A DNA stretch of 64,000 nt from Albula goreensis. Taxonomy: Eukaryota > Chordata > Actinopteri > Albuliformes > Albulidae. Below, piece after piece: positions 28,001-36,965 of the stretch. Positions within the stretch are counted from its first letter, which is position 1; each line of letters starts with the position of its first letter. The stretch lies in the NCBI GenBank assembly GCA_022829145.1, contig CM040741.1:57436547-57500546 (forward strand), given 5' to 3'. The notes under the pieces are model-generated. The model did not search any database, was not told where the DNA came from, and was given only the letters and a program-made list of their open reading frames with translations. The translations under genes and the position numbers were made by a program.

Positions 28001-31000
28001 GACAGGGTGTCTCATAGTAATTGTAACTCTCCTTCTGGTCGCTCCTTTTCTGTTGCTGCTTCATCAACATTTCAATTTCAAGTTTTGTTCCCCTGTCCAA
28101 TATACCATCTATATAGCTCAGACAGCTCTATCACTGTCAATTTCATTCCAATTACACAACTAATATTTTGATCCTGGGTTAAAAATGCCATCTGCAGCCA
28201 TTATCTATTTAAAGATCCGTGCACTGTTCTTTCTAGGGGTTTGCTCTTTCCATTTCAAACTGTGACAATGTGTCGTAATTGTTCATTAAAATCCCCTGGA
28301 CCTCAATGATTAGCTAGCCTAACTCATCTTCCAAATCTATTTCAGCTCATCTTTTACTGGTGCTTGTCAAACACATGGCACCTTTGTAAACTGCCAAAAT
28401 AGATGAAACACTACAAGTTTATTCCTTTTCTATACTGAACATGCTCATCCAAATGTGCCCATTTCAAATGCTTCTCTTTTACATCAGAGTTTGCTTTCAA
28501 TGCAATGATAAATAAATGATGAGAGAGAGCTATAGAATTAAGAGAAAACACACTGCTTACAAGTTTAAAAGCACTATTATGTAAGAGCTGAGGGTAAGAA
28601 TATAGCTGACAACTACATAGACTATCACTCATTCTAAGTTACTCATAAAAAGGAAAATAAAACCACTGAATTAACTTAACTTGATTTTGTATATTTTTTT
28701 CCCTGGTCATTCCTTGGGAGTGTTATTTATAAGACAGAGTGAGATACATGAATAACGAAGGGAACCCATCCATGAATCAAATATAAAACTGTGCAGATAA
28801 ACCTGGAATATGCACATTAACTTTACAAGACACTTCTCATGAATTCGGTAAAAATGCTGTTTTAAGAAAACCATCATTGTAAATAACGAGAGCCACCAGA
28901 AAACTACCTAAATAAAACAGCAGACAGCTTTCAGGATGTGATTAAAACCCTGACCAACTCAGGGGTCCTTTTCCATACCTACTGCTCTCCTGAGGTGCCG
29001 CCAGCATCTCTTTCTGTCTCTGTCGCTGTGAGAAACACCAAAAAACACAGCCACCCCAGCCTGCTCAGCCCAGTTGTGGACAGAAGCGGTTGTCAGACTC
29101 TAGGCGTACACACACACCCGAGGAGCAGGGACCTCAAGCCTTTGCTGAGAGTACCAGGAGACTATTGTGCCAGTGCACAGGGCAGCCTGAGAGGGCTGGC
29201 ACAGCTGACCCCCCCTGTCACCAGCTCAAAGCAGGAGTTATTGGAAGGGGGTGGGGGGTGGAGCTCAGTCACACCAGGAGTGGAAGATACCATCAGAGTC
29301 CTTTAGCGAGGGGGGGATAGCCAGGATCACTGGAACATTCCACACAGGAGAAAAGTCGTTTTCTGATGCAGATTTCTTGCCACCCTTGCAGGATATATAT
29401 ATGATTTGTTAAGTGATCAACAGCTGAAGAACAAAGTAGACTCCTGTTGTCTGATGTGAATAGACTGATTTTAGAAAAGACTGAAAATAATAATTTGTCA
29501 ACTGTTTGGCTTGCTGCAGTGTAGCTGACACTTTATGAAAAACATAATTTTTTCTAAAGTTTCTGTGCTTCAGAGAGCTGATTTCTTCATTAGGATTGAT
29601 TGCTCTTCACAGCACAATTCACCAAATACCAATTATGACAAAATAAATAAAAAACCTGTCACAGTCATAAACATGTCATTAAAGATTCACAATGTAGCTG
29701 TCAGTCTGTACCATGGTGACTTATAATTGCTTGGAGAAACCAATCAAATGGGCTTTTCTCATAGTGTGACTTAACTGCATCAGACAACAACTTCATATTC
29801 CAATGAAAAATGTCATCTCCATTAGCAAAGTTCTCTGCTAAACTTGAGGTGTGTTGCACTGAGACCTGGGTCACCACAGTTACAATTTGTCTTAATAGTG
29901 TACTACAGACATAGACAAAGCCACAAAGCTGAGATATAACAACATGCAGCCAAACTGTGCCATTCCTTCGCATCTGAATGTTTGGACACAAACTGTTTGT
30001 GATTTTCTTCAGGGAAAACAAACACTCACCCAAAAAATGCACCACATAATTAGTAACACTTGCCAATATGGGGCAGAAAAATACTTCAGTACATATGGAT
30101 ATTTCCAAGATTTCAACTCCAAACCTGCTGTATAGTGTTCTGCAGTGAGTGGAACCATTTTTCCAGTCCTCAGTTAATATGCTATCTCAACTGCAGTAAT
30201 GTGGGGAATGTACATGACCTGTTCTACTCCTATATGAAACAATTTCCTCTTAGGATATATAATATCTGCCAAAAACCACCAGCTACACTATGGCCTGCTG
30301 TTCATAGTCTCTAATTACACTATAATGATTTAAACATGGTGTAAATTATGGCACTAGCCTGCAGGCAATGGAAAAAATACAGTGTGATATGTGAGCTCTA
30401 CACACACACAAACACACACACACACATACATACACACGCATGCACATGCACACACACCCGCACAGGCAAATGCACATACAAAAAGGTGGGGATATAAAAA
30501 GTAGGGCCTTATAGGGGTAGATATTACCCTCAGAGCTTGAAGGAAAATGTTCATGTATCCAAACAAAGCCACAGGGCTACATGATCAGATTGTCTATGAA
30601 ATCTATCAAGACATTTCCACTAAAATCAGTATGTTCTGCTGGGAATGGTATGGTCTAGCAGAAGACATGTCACCATACATCATACTGGATTACACTGCTC
30701 TGTAGGCATTAATATCTAACACAGACAGTCCTTATCAGAAGCTCAGAGGATGTTGCATCATTACAATAAGAGCATGTACAAAGAGTTGTTTTTATGTAAA
30801 ATCTTCAAAAAAACATTTATTATTAAAATTCTCCAGAATCGCAACCTTTGAATTTTCCTAAATGAGTTACTGCATCCGCATTGGTATTAGTGAGCACAAC
30901 TGCAGATTTTATAATGCCATTTTGTCTCATCTGCATATGGCACCATTCTTCAGAATACGTAGGTTGTCATGTTAATCAATGGCATCCTCAAAACCCATAT

Positions 31001-34000
31001 TTGAAATTACGGTCTACCAAACAAAGTGGACAATATTCAACATTAGAAGCAATTATCTACTGTGCAATGGAATCCACTGAACAAACAACAATTATAACTC
31101 ATAAGTGACTACCTTATTTCCCAGGAATTGCATTTACATACTTCATTACAGGTCACTCTATGCCTAATACCAGCTCCTACATGATCTGCACCTTGTAGCA
31201 ATCAGATTCTTACAAACAGCGCATCAAGATAATCTAGTTATTTTTTTCAACGTATTCATGGGAAATTACAAATAATTCTGTCTTTATCATTGAGTATCTA
31301 GCTCTTCAAAATAGCAATTCTGGGCCCACAATATCCATAATTAAAACAGACAGCTTTTCAACACTGCAGGTTGAACCACAACAGAAATTTTAATTTCAAG
31401 TAAAAGCTAACTCTTATAAACTTTGTCAAATTATTTAACTATCAGAGGAAATTAAGATAGCTGGCTGTAATTAGATTTGCTTTTGAGAGGTATCCCATCG
31501 TTGGCTGTGGCTGTCAGTCACACTCAGCTGTGGAGATCCCCACGAGTGACCACTGCCATGTCTCACACCATCCACTGATGGCCACTCAGTCAGAAGCGGA
31601 CAGGCTGGTCTGCCTCCATGATCAGCCCTCCCTATCCAGCTGGTAATCAGGAAAAATCTATCAGGTTAGAAGTCCTCAGTCTTAAAATTAGGCAAGCATA
31701 CAACTCTATCTACCATCAGCTGGCTGGTCATTGCCTTCTTAAACTACTCAAGTCTAAAGTGTTATCTGCAAAGATAAGGACAACTGTATTTCAGTCTTAA
31801 ATTGCATTGAATTAATATGGATAGGTTCTGTGAATTAACTTTTGAACAGGATAAATAAAACATAATATCTATTACAAAAATAATGTTTAGAGACAGAACT
31901 ACAAACTAAAGTACCACTTTAAAAAGGAGTCTCTTTAGTTTTCAGTCAGATATCCTACTTCCAAATAAAGCACCACAAAAATATATAAACATAGCACAAA
32001 AAGCTAAAAATATATGCAACAAAAAAAGAACCCTGGGGCTGTTGAAATGTCACTTCTGTGAAAGCAGGCTCATTCAGAAACATGGGCCCATCCAAAACTG
32101 CATCCCCATGCTTTTTGCTTGAACTGAAAATGCTTACAACATGGCAGACAAAACCGTAAAAACACTTAAGATTTATGTCAGGGTTGGCTGCCTTTATCTT
32201 ACAGGAGTCTCTGTTTCCTTTAGAGACTGTGATGAGGGGCAAGTACTGTCTGTTCACTAGGGAAAAGATCCATCCTTTGCTAGACTGATGGTCAGACATG
32301 TCCTTCCACATCAGCCTTGAACTTGCAGAGTGGAAATGCAACACCAGAGCCAAACACTTTCCCACTGCACGTTACTGTGGCAGGTGGGTTGTCCCATCAC
32401 TTGCAATGCACATTCCTATTCACATTAAAAATTCAGGCAACATCATGGCATTTAAATGTAGGTACCTAGGTACACTTTTTGCTGCTTACATTAGACATTG
32501 TATGATTGTACTGGATTTAACATGCCGGTGGGCAGGAAGGTAGCTGTGCACTGGACATGTGACTGACCCTGCTGTCTCCACCCTCGAAATAGCAATGGCA
32601 GATCCTCAACAAAATCAGTGAACTATAAAAAAGAGGGCAAGCATTCTCTTCGAAGTAGCAGGTCTTTGCAGGCCAGAACACTCTTCCCTCTTAAGCAAAC
32701 AGGAAACTGATACTCCTGTTCAGAGATAGAGACACTGCTGTGGATGTCAGCTTGCAGATGGCCAACAGTGGAACATTCTCTCAGGTGAGATACAAAACCA
32801 AGCAAGTTTAAATATAATCACTTTGTCATCAAAGTATATTGCCAGGGTTGTCCACTGACTCTTTCTCATGGGTCATCTCATTATACCCACAATTCAACTG
32901 GAAAGGTAAGGCGCTCCCATAGGCTGATGGTGTTTGATAACAACCACTACTCAGACATAAATACTACTTAAAGACTTACACTGAAAGAATACAGGTCCCA
33001 TAATCATCCTTTCAAAAGGTTTGGAGATTTACTGAAGTTGCCACTCAGATATTGTTCATTCATTGGTCACTGTCATTACCATGTTCATCCTGTGCAAGGG
33101 CTAGTACAAATACTCTGACACACTGCATCACACATACAACATCATTCCACTGATCCAGCCTCCTGGCTCCCTCTGTGTGAGATAGGTTCATACAGCCAGT
33201 CCAGATCTGAATATAGCTGCCACATGTTAGGCCTATGACCTATTTCTTTCATAAAAAAACAAGCTATTTTTTCAGCCAGCAAAAACATTCAACATCCCTG
33301 GGACCCCAGACTAAGAGAGGTTACTGCATACACCACCATGGAATGCAGCCTAAAGGTGTTTTACTACTTGTCAACATTATCTATACTTTCATGTGTTCTG
33401 CGCCATCTGAGGGTTGTTAGAAGTAGCTGGGTCACTCGTTTTCATTTGTTCCAGGCCTTAACCTTCTCTCAAATGTTACGGTTTTTTGTTGCTTACTTTT
33501 CCAAAGAATTAAACACGTAAATATACTCAGAGGGAAAAATTCTTCTTCAGTCTAATTCATCATGAGAGCAGCAAACAAAAAGCCTTAAGCTGGTTTAGCT
33601 CAGCAGAAATATTCTCTACAATTCAGTGTACTAAATCATGCTAAGGTCTTCAATAAATCATGTGACCATCCTTAGATGGGGGAAATGAAGCATTCTGTGA
33701 TGGTGTATGACTTGACTACTGTTACGCAAAGACACTGGAGAGTGACATCAGAGATAGAGGCTACCCAGCACAATCACTGTTTCAAAGCGAAGCAGTAAAC
33801 CCATTTGGAAAAAAAGCTCATCCCATGTCATGGTTGGCAATGCTATGTTAAACTGACCTCACCAGCTGCAATGAAAGAATTGTTTTGGCTCAAACAGAGG
33901 TCACTTAAAAGGAATTACGACAACCTTATGAACGTGAAAAGGCAGCAGTTAATCCTAAACACTGAAGAATGGAGAAGGAACAGAAAAGGAAAAAAAGAAG

Positions 34001-36930
34001 ATAGATGTTGTAATGCTGTAATTGTTTCAACACAAATGGTGAACATGATTTTATAATTATAGGTACTAATAAAATAATTTCAGCATAGCAAAAGCTCCAC
34101 AAGCTGTCTTTTAACAGCCAAACTTAAAATGTTACATTAACTGTAAGCATTGTATTGAACATACTGTGTGGGCAATAGGAATACTATGAGTCTGTGCACA
34201 TGCCAGTTACATCTGTACACAAAATACTCTCACTGCTGCGTGAGCTCCTTCTGCAAACACGGTACTATTTACCACAGCGAGATGGGGCTGAAAGTGAGCA
34301 TGAAGCAGACCTTGAGCTTTTTTACAGTTCAGACCATAGCATACACACATGCCAATAGCATGACAATGTCAATTACCAAAGTGAGAATATGGGCTTTTAC
34401 CTTGATCATTTTCACTCACGGAAAGCCCATTTATTAATGAATTACTGAAAAATGCTGGCACTGAGAATTTGCTCAGTGTCATAAATTGTATTCCGTTTGC
34501 ATGATGTCTGCAATGTACTGGTCGCCTTTTAGGATTGTTTAGCTAATTAAAAATGTGACAGCAACAGTGTCGGTTCAGTGCTTCAGTGAAATTCCTTAGA
34601 AGGGGACAATTAGCCCTTTTGGACAGCCATACAGTAATTATAAATGACTGTTGGGCTGTGAAAAATCCCAATTGCTAGTCAAAGGGCTGTCTCAATGCAT
34701 GATGAGAACACTTTGGTGCAGTGGACACCGACATCAATTCAGCTAGATTATTCCATTACATAATTCCAGGGAGGTGAATATAACATTGTTTTTTCCCCTC
34801 ACATTCATCAACCCCCACTTATTTGCCCTTTGTTAACCTAGATCAGATGAGGGCTAATTGTAGCTCCAGCTGGTGAGGACAGTGAGTGACAGAGGTCATG
34901 CAAGAAGTGCACTGCTGAGGACAAGTGTGAAAGGAACTTAGCAAAAACCCCTCAGACAATATATCAAGCAACACAAAGAGAACTAGGGTCCAACAAGAAA
35001 AACAGCTATCTTAACAAGTTTATGCTGTGTGCTCAGCATGTTGGCAAACATTTTAAACCAAACTTGGTCAATAATGTCCCTGTTGTAAAAACCTGTGTTG
35101 TTGAGGAGGTGATTGTTATTTTGAACCAGTTTTTCTTTTAAAGGAGACATTTTGTGCAACACCTTGTCCACAGTAACTGACATTTTCACACAACAAGGAA
35201 TGTGGAGGCATGCCTGTGGAAGACAACTGCATACCACAATCATCTGTTTGTAATAGAAATGCCACCATATAAACTTTATATCTTGGTGAAGCCACTACCT
35301 CAACATGAATTTTGCGCTAACAGGAGCCATTCGAAAGGGTAAAACATCATAAGTCTGCTTGGGGAATTATTAAGAGCCTAAACAGGCCTTCATAAGTAAT
35401 GCTCCTCCTGAGTGGAAGAAAAGCACAAGGGGCATGAACCAATATGTCTGTCACACTAAACTGTGCCCATGAGCATAGAATAGCCATTTTATACCAAAAA
35501 GGCCTGAGAAGTATATAATACAAACTACCAGACCATACGAATAGTAAAACCAAACCAGACTGAAAAGTGTCCACGAGGCACAATCAATTAATTAACGAGA
35601 ATAACTTAATGTAATGGAAAAATACTAACCAATGAGACAAAATACATTATTGAAAACTATAAATGCATATCAACAGTACTCTATATTAACTTAAGAGTTA
35701 AATTAACAATATTGCTTCATGCTTTAAATAGAAAGTATCACAGACAAATGGTTAGATAACTAGACAAGACTGCTAGCCAAATAAACACATGCATATTTAA
35801 AATAGCTGCAGGACCCAAAGTTAGCAAAGCGCACCTTGATCCTTGTTCCTTACTTTCACAAACATTATGGTTCATTTTGTAAACCCTAAAACTCCAATGA
35901 ACATGCTCTGTAAGCCTTGGTTCACTTCATTGAAGAAAAAAAAACGCTCCAAACGTCACGTTCTAATAATTAGTCATCGGTCGCATTTCATCAATGCTAA
36001 ATTTGAATCCGAGTAATTGTGTCCACTTCATGGAAAATACCTTACCACTAGTGTTGTAATTAGACGAGTAATAAAAAAAATATTGATTACTAGGACTGCA
36101 ATTGTACTAAACAATAAAGCCAAATAACTGCATGTTTTAGACTATGATACATTCTAGGTATGTTGTCATTAGTGTTATTGTCGTTTTTGTTTTCCCAAAA
36201 ACACTTGCATGAACAGCAGCCTACATCAGTTTTGAGGTCATCATATTCCTATAATAACCACACTGCAGTTTCAAACCCACAACGAAGCTAGGTAACAACG
36301 CATTTTTATTTTTCCTACAGAGGCCAGTAGCTTGGCCCAATTGCTCATAACATAAACAATGCACAGATCGATTCAATTATGGTGATACGTTGTAGCTACC
36401 CCAAAAATACACTTCCTGGTCAAAAATGTACGTTTCATGTTGGGTATAGCTGACAATCTCGCAACAATCAAAACACTGCACCCATATCAACTTAAAACAA
36501 TATTATTAATTACACTGTACCTCGTTTCTCGCAAAACTCCAGTGTCACGTTTAAATAACCAGATCTAGTATATAATTTGGTAGATCGGCGTTTCCTCCTT
36601 TTTTAGAGAATGGGAGAGGATGTTGGCATTATTTCAGTGCCCCCTCTGCTGTGATCCAGCTAGCCAGCTAACAGTGGTAAGCCATAATTATCAACTCACC
36701 AGTGAATCGGTGTTTATATCGACAGGGAGAGGGGTCAATGAGAGGAAGGTAATTTTGCAAAGTATTAATGATGTTTCTCTGGTCCTCTTTTCATCCATAT
36801 ATGATAAATAACGCCGTAATCCCGAAGCGGTTACTGTCCCTGCTCCTCCTGCTGGTGGCCATCTTTAATCCTCAACATCCAACAACACAGACAGCTCCAG
36901 CGCTGCTCCTTCACTGCATTCTGGGTAACA
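1395..36930 (-). CDS. wdfy3: WDFY3 (ALFY), 5' part of the gene, 11 coding exons, partial
   Basis: WDFY3/ALFY is a very large (~3,500 residue in human) cytosolic and endomembrane scaffold that links p62-positive protein aggregates to the autophagy machinery through its C-terminal PH-BEACH, WD40 and PI3P-binding FYVE domains. This window holds only the N-terminal alpha-solenoid part, about 781 residues, starting MNMVKRIMGRPRQEE. Eleven coding exons on the minus strand join in phase with GT-AG borders (180+124+110+162+193+187+167+468+102+194+458 nt), and the translation follows human WDFY3 from memory almost residue for residue (for example HGLSVNVVKYIH, NQSEEASRGWMLLTT, DDDMGTLLGLMHSAPP). The next coding exon and all C-terminal domains lie left of position 1. 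The right limit of the span is an inferred 5'UTR exon near 36.7-36.9 kb. No frameshift or stop was found in any exon. Confidence 0.96.
1853..4133. other. wdfy3 intron
   Basis: Intron between coding exons 10 and 11. It holds the long (TA)n tract at 3284-3366. Short open frames here have no family features. Confidence 0.85.
3284..3366. repeat. (TA)n microsatellite, about 41 units
   Basis: An uninterrupted alternating TA run of about 83 bp in a wdfy3 intron. It is self-complementary and likely polymorphic, and its length is prone to assembly error. Confidence 0.98.
4134..4327 (-). CDS. wdfy3: wdfy3 coding exon 10 (residues 565-629)
   Basis: The exon encodes GLFREFGGARCVHNIVKY through DDDMGTLLGLMHSAPP and ELQLKTDILR. 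The acceptor is TGCAG| and the donor AGG|GTGAGA. It ends in phase 0. Confidence 0.95.
4328..6005. other. wdfy3 intron
   Basis: Intron between coding exons 9 and 10. I see no repeat family or coding signal. A short G-rich run lies near 5955-5975. Confidence 0.8.
6006..6107 (-). CDS. wdfy3: wdfy3 coding exon 9 (residues 531-564)
   Basis: The exon encodes ESKNNSMAEEQKQLAWL followed by VMETLTVLLQGSNTNA. The acceptor is GTTAG| and the donor GCAG|GTGTGT, which is weak. It ends in phase 1. Confidence 0.94.
6108..7321. other. wdfy3 intron
   Basis: Intron between coding exons 8 and 9. It contains a degenerate fish interspersed repeat near 7010-7075. Otherwise it is unremarkable AT-rich DNA. Confidence 0.8.
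7010..7075 (+). repeat. degenerate fish interspersed repeat fragment
   Basis: The string TTCATTTAGCAGATGCTTTT followed by ATTCAAAGAGAGTTACA resembles a repeat motif that I know to be widespread in teleost genomes (CATTTAGCAGACGCTTTTAT, then CCAAAGCGACTTACA). Only this core is recognisable. The repeat class is not assigned. Confidence 0.6.
7322..7789 (-). CDS. wdfy3: wdfy3 coding exon 8 (residues 375-530)
   Basis: This is the longest wdfy3 exon in the window (468 nt). It encodes HTVRNIQAFSVLQNAFLKAK through LLHKYAALLKDPTQAHNEQ, an armadillo-like helical region. The acceptor is CACAAG| and the donor CAGG|GTGAGG. Both ends are phase 1. Confidence 0.95.
7790..10604. other. wdfy3 intron
   Basis: Intron of about 2.8 kb between coding exons 7 and 8. 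Short open frames show no family features, and I see no repeat family. Confidence 0.8.
10605..10771 (-). CDS. wdfy3: wdfy3 coding exon 7 (residues 319-374)
   Basis: The exon encodes RLEQAKEDDSKDALKDLVNL followed by VTSLTTYGVSELKPAG and ends PQPSGKG. The acceptor is TTTCAG| and the donor AAAG|GTGCGC. It ends in phase 1. Confidence 0.95.
11214..11400 (-). CDS. wdfy3: wdfy3 coding exon 6 (residues 257-318)
   Basis: The exon encodes EKECLSTCIQNMQQSDDL, then SPLEIVEMFAGLSCFLKD, and ends FLCDLMLR. The acceptor is CTCACAG| and the donor GAG|GTAGGC. It ends in phase 2. Confidence 0.95.
11401..12310. other. wdfy3 intron with (CA)n at its 5' end
   Basis: Intron between coding exons 5 and 6. Its first ~26 nt in transcript sense are a (GT)n run (12285-12310 on the plus strand as CA), so the donor site sits inside the repeat. 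Confidence 0.85.
12285..12310. repeat. (CA)n tract abutting a splice donor
   Basis: About 26 bp of CA with one G interruption on the plus strand, which is UG repeat in the wdfy3 transcript. It begins exactly at the exon 5 boundary. Confidence 0.95.
12311..12503 (-). CDS. wdfy3: wdfy3 coding exon 5 (residues 193-256)
   Basis: The exon encodes ILVKLCSFVSPAEELAQ through RHGLSVNVVKYIH. The acceptor is TACCAG|. The donor reads CACG|GTGTGTGTGT and lies directly in a (TG)n run on the transcribed-sense strand, so it lacks the usual GTRAGT. Phase 1 joins correctly to the next exon, giving HEKECLST as in human. Confidence 0.94.
12504..13390. other. wdfy3 intron rich in simple repeats
   Basis: An 887-bp intron between coding exons 4 and 5. 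About half is simple sequence: a purine-rich GA/GT mixture at about 12950-13340 around a pure (GT)n tract. The long open frames across it are translations of the repeats and not genes. Confidence 0.9.
13006..13082. repeat. (TG)n microsatellite, about 38 units
   Basis: A pure alternating TG run of about 77 bp on the plus strand, which is CA in the wdfy3 transcript. It is flanked on both sides by GAGAGA-rich purine DNA. Alternating purine-pyrimidine tracts of this length can adopt Z-DNA. Confidence 0.98.
13391..13552 (-). CDS. wdfy3: wdfy3 coding exon 4 (residues 139-192)
   Basis: The exon encodes KTVDCMTTMSVPSTLVK, then CLYLFFDLPLVPEVPGAAQ, and ends ALLQKVFVQ. The acceptor is CTGTAG| and the donor CAG|GTTAGG. 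The intron that follows is packed with GT/CA and GA/CT simple repeats. Confidence 0.95.
13553..15540. other. wdfy3 intron
   Basis: Intron between coding exons 3 and 4. It includes a 175-codon open frame on the plus strand (14021-14548) without recognisable domains, considered chance. No repeat family is seen. Confidence 0.8.
15541..15650 (-). CDS. wdfy3: wdfy3 coding exon 3 (residues 102-138)
   Basis: The exon encodes EAASRAIVQFLEVNQSEE and then ASRGWMLLTTINLLASSGQ. The acceptor is CCACAG| and the donor CAG|GTGTGC. It ends in phase 0. Confidence 0.95.
15651..17007. other. wdfy3 intron
   Basis: Intron between coding exons 2 and 3. I see no recognisable feature. Confidence 0.8.
17008..17131 (-). 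CDS. wdfy3: wdfy3 coding exon 2 (residues 61-101)
   Basis: The exon encodes VFGNAPPSTMTEKFSDLLQ followed by FTTQVSRLMVTEIRRRASNKST. The acceptor is TATAG| and the donor ACAG|GTGGGT, ending in phase 1. It is a near-exact match to the human segment. Confidence 0.95.
17132..18673. other. wdfy3 intron
   Basis: Intron between the first and second coding exons. I see no recognisable feature. Confidence 0.8.
18674..18884 (-). CDS. wdfy3: wdfy3 first coding exon (residues 1-60) with 31 nt of 5'UTR
   Basis: The acceptor CCCAG lies just above 18884 and the donor CGG|GTGAGT just below 18674. The start ATG is at 18853-18851 (MNMVKRIMG), matching the human start; the ATG two codons later is a second methionine. 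The reading frame is open upstream of the ATG but shows no family similarity there. The exon ends with LYMMLPVFNR in phase 0. Confidence 0.95.
24780..24930. promoter_or_regulatory. CpG-dense patch in wdfy3 intron 1
   Basis: I count about 18 CpG dinucleotides in roughly 145 bp, including CGGCCGATCGATG and CCGCGCGCCCGGG, inside otherwise AT-rich, CpG-poor DNA. This could be an alternative promoter, an enhancer, or GC-rich foreign or repeat sequence. No TSS motif or splice donor was confirmed. Confidence 0.4.
25879..26386. repeat. 45-bp tandem repeat array, about 7-8 diverged units
   Basis: The phrase TCTCTGGGATCCATTACTTC recurs with a spacing of exactly 45 bp at 25924, 25969, 26014 and 26059, then at 26252 after an inserted element, and in degraded form at 26297 and 26342. 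Units also share an AGGCACTGTG-like end. Because 45 is a multiple of three, an open frame runs through several units, but nothing suggests it is a gene. Confidence 0.88.
26103..26247. mobile_element. 145-bp non-autonomous inverted-repeat element (MITE-like), TGT target duplication
   Basis: The ends are 33-bp inverted repeats (26103-26135 and 26215-26247) with two mismatches, reading AGCTRTGTCCCAAACCGC inward, followed by TACTTCCATGCTCC. The element interrupts one 45-bp tandem unit. The flanks are GCACTGT and TGTGTCTCTGG, and the undisturbed unit reads GCACTGTGTCTCTGG, so 3 bp (TGT) were duplicated on insertion. It has no coding capacity. A 3-bp duplication is compatible with PIF/Harbinger- or CACTA-type transposition, but the superfamily is not assigned. 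Confidence 0.82.
30399..30460. repeat. interrupted (CA)n microsatellite
   Basis: A CA-rich stretch of about 60 bp with AA and AT interruptions, continuing into imperfect CA/CG sequence to about 30475. It lies in wdfy3 intron 1. Confidence 0.9.
36700..36900 (-). other. wdfy3: putative wdfy3 non-coding exon 1
   Basis: On the minus strand a strong donor, CACTG|GTGAGTTG, ends an exon at 36700. Upstream of it are a YY1-type AAGATGGCCACC element, a ZNF143-like site and a CCAAT box, the usual order of a TATA-less promoter and its first exon. The 5' limit is approximate. Assignment to wdfy3 rests on strand and position. Confidence 0.5.
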
Positions 36931-36965
36931 CAGCACAACCTTCAGCTAGTGGCACTGATTGGAGA
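36855..36965 (-). promoter_or_regulatory. putative wdfy3 promoter (YY1, ZNF143-like, CCAAT motifs)
   Basis: Read on the minus strand: CCAAT at 36962-36958, TACCCAGAATGC (ZNF143/SBS-like) at 36927-36916, and AAGATGGC (YY1-like) at 36865-36858. These are family-level motif matches seen by eye. Initiation is inferred at about 36870-36910. Confidence 0.5.

Larger units (their letters stand above)
18885..36699. other. wdfy3 5' intron region, up to 17.8 kb
   Basis: No coding exon was found on either strand between the first coding exon and the inferred promoter exon. Further small non-coding 5'UTR exons may be hidden here, because 5'UTR exons cannot be called from sequence alone. Recognisable content is a purine-rich stretch at about 18890-19060, a CpG-dense patch at 24780-24930, a 45-bp tandem repeat with a nested inverted-repeat element at 25.88-26.39 kb, and an interrupted CA repeat at 30.4 kb. 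Confidence 0.75.

Noticed and set aside
28938..29306. 122-codon plus-strand open frame
   Set aside because: It is in intron 1, overlaps another frame, and shows no recognisable family. Chance in a GC-richer patch is more likely.
31955..32365. 136-codon minus-strand open frame with a hydrophobic tail
   Set aside because: It has no homology that I recognise, no good splice sites, and a composition expected of AT-rich DNA.
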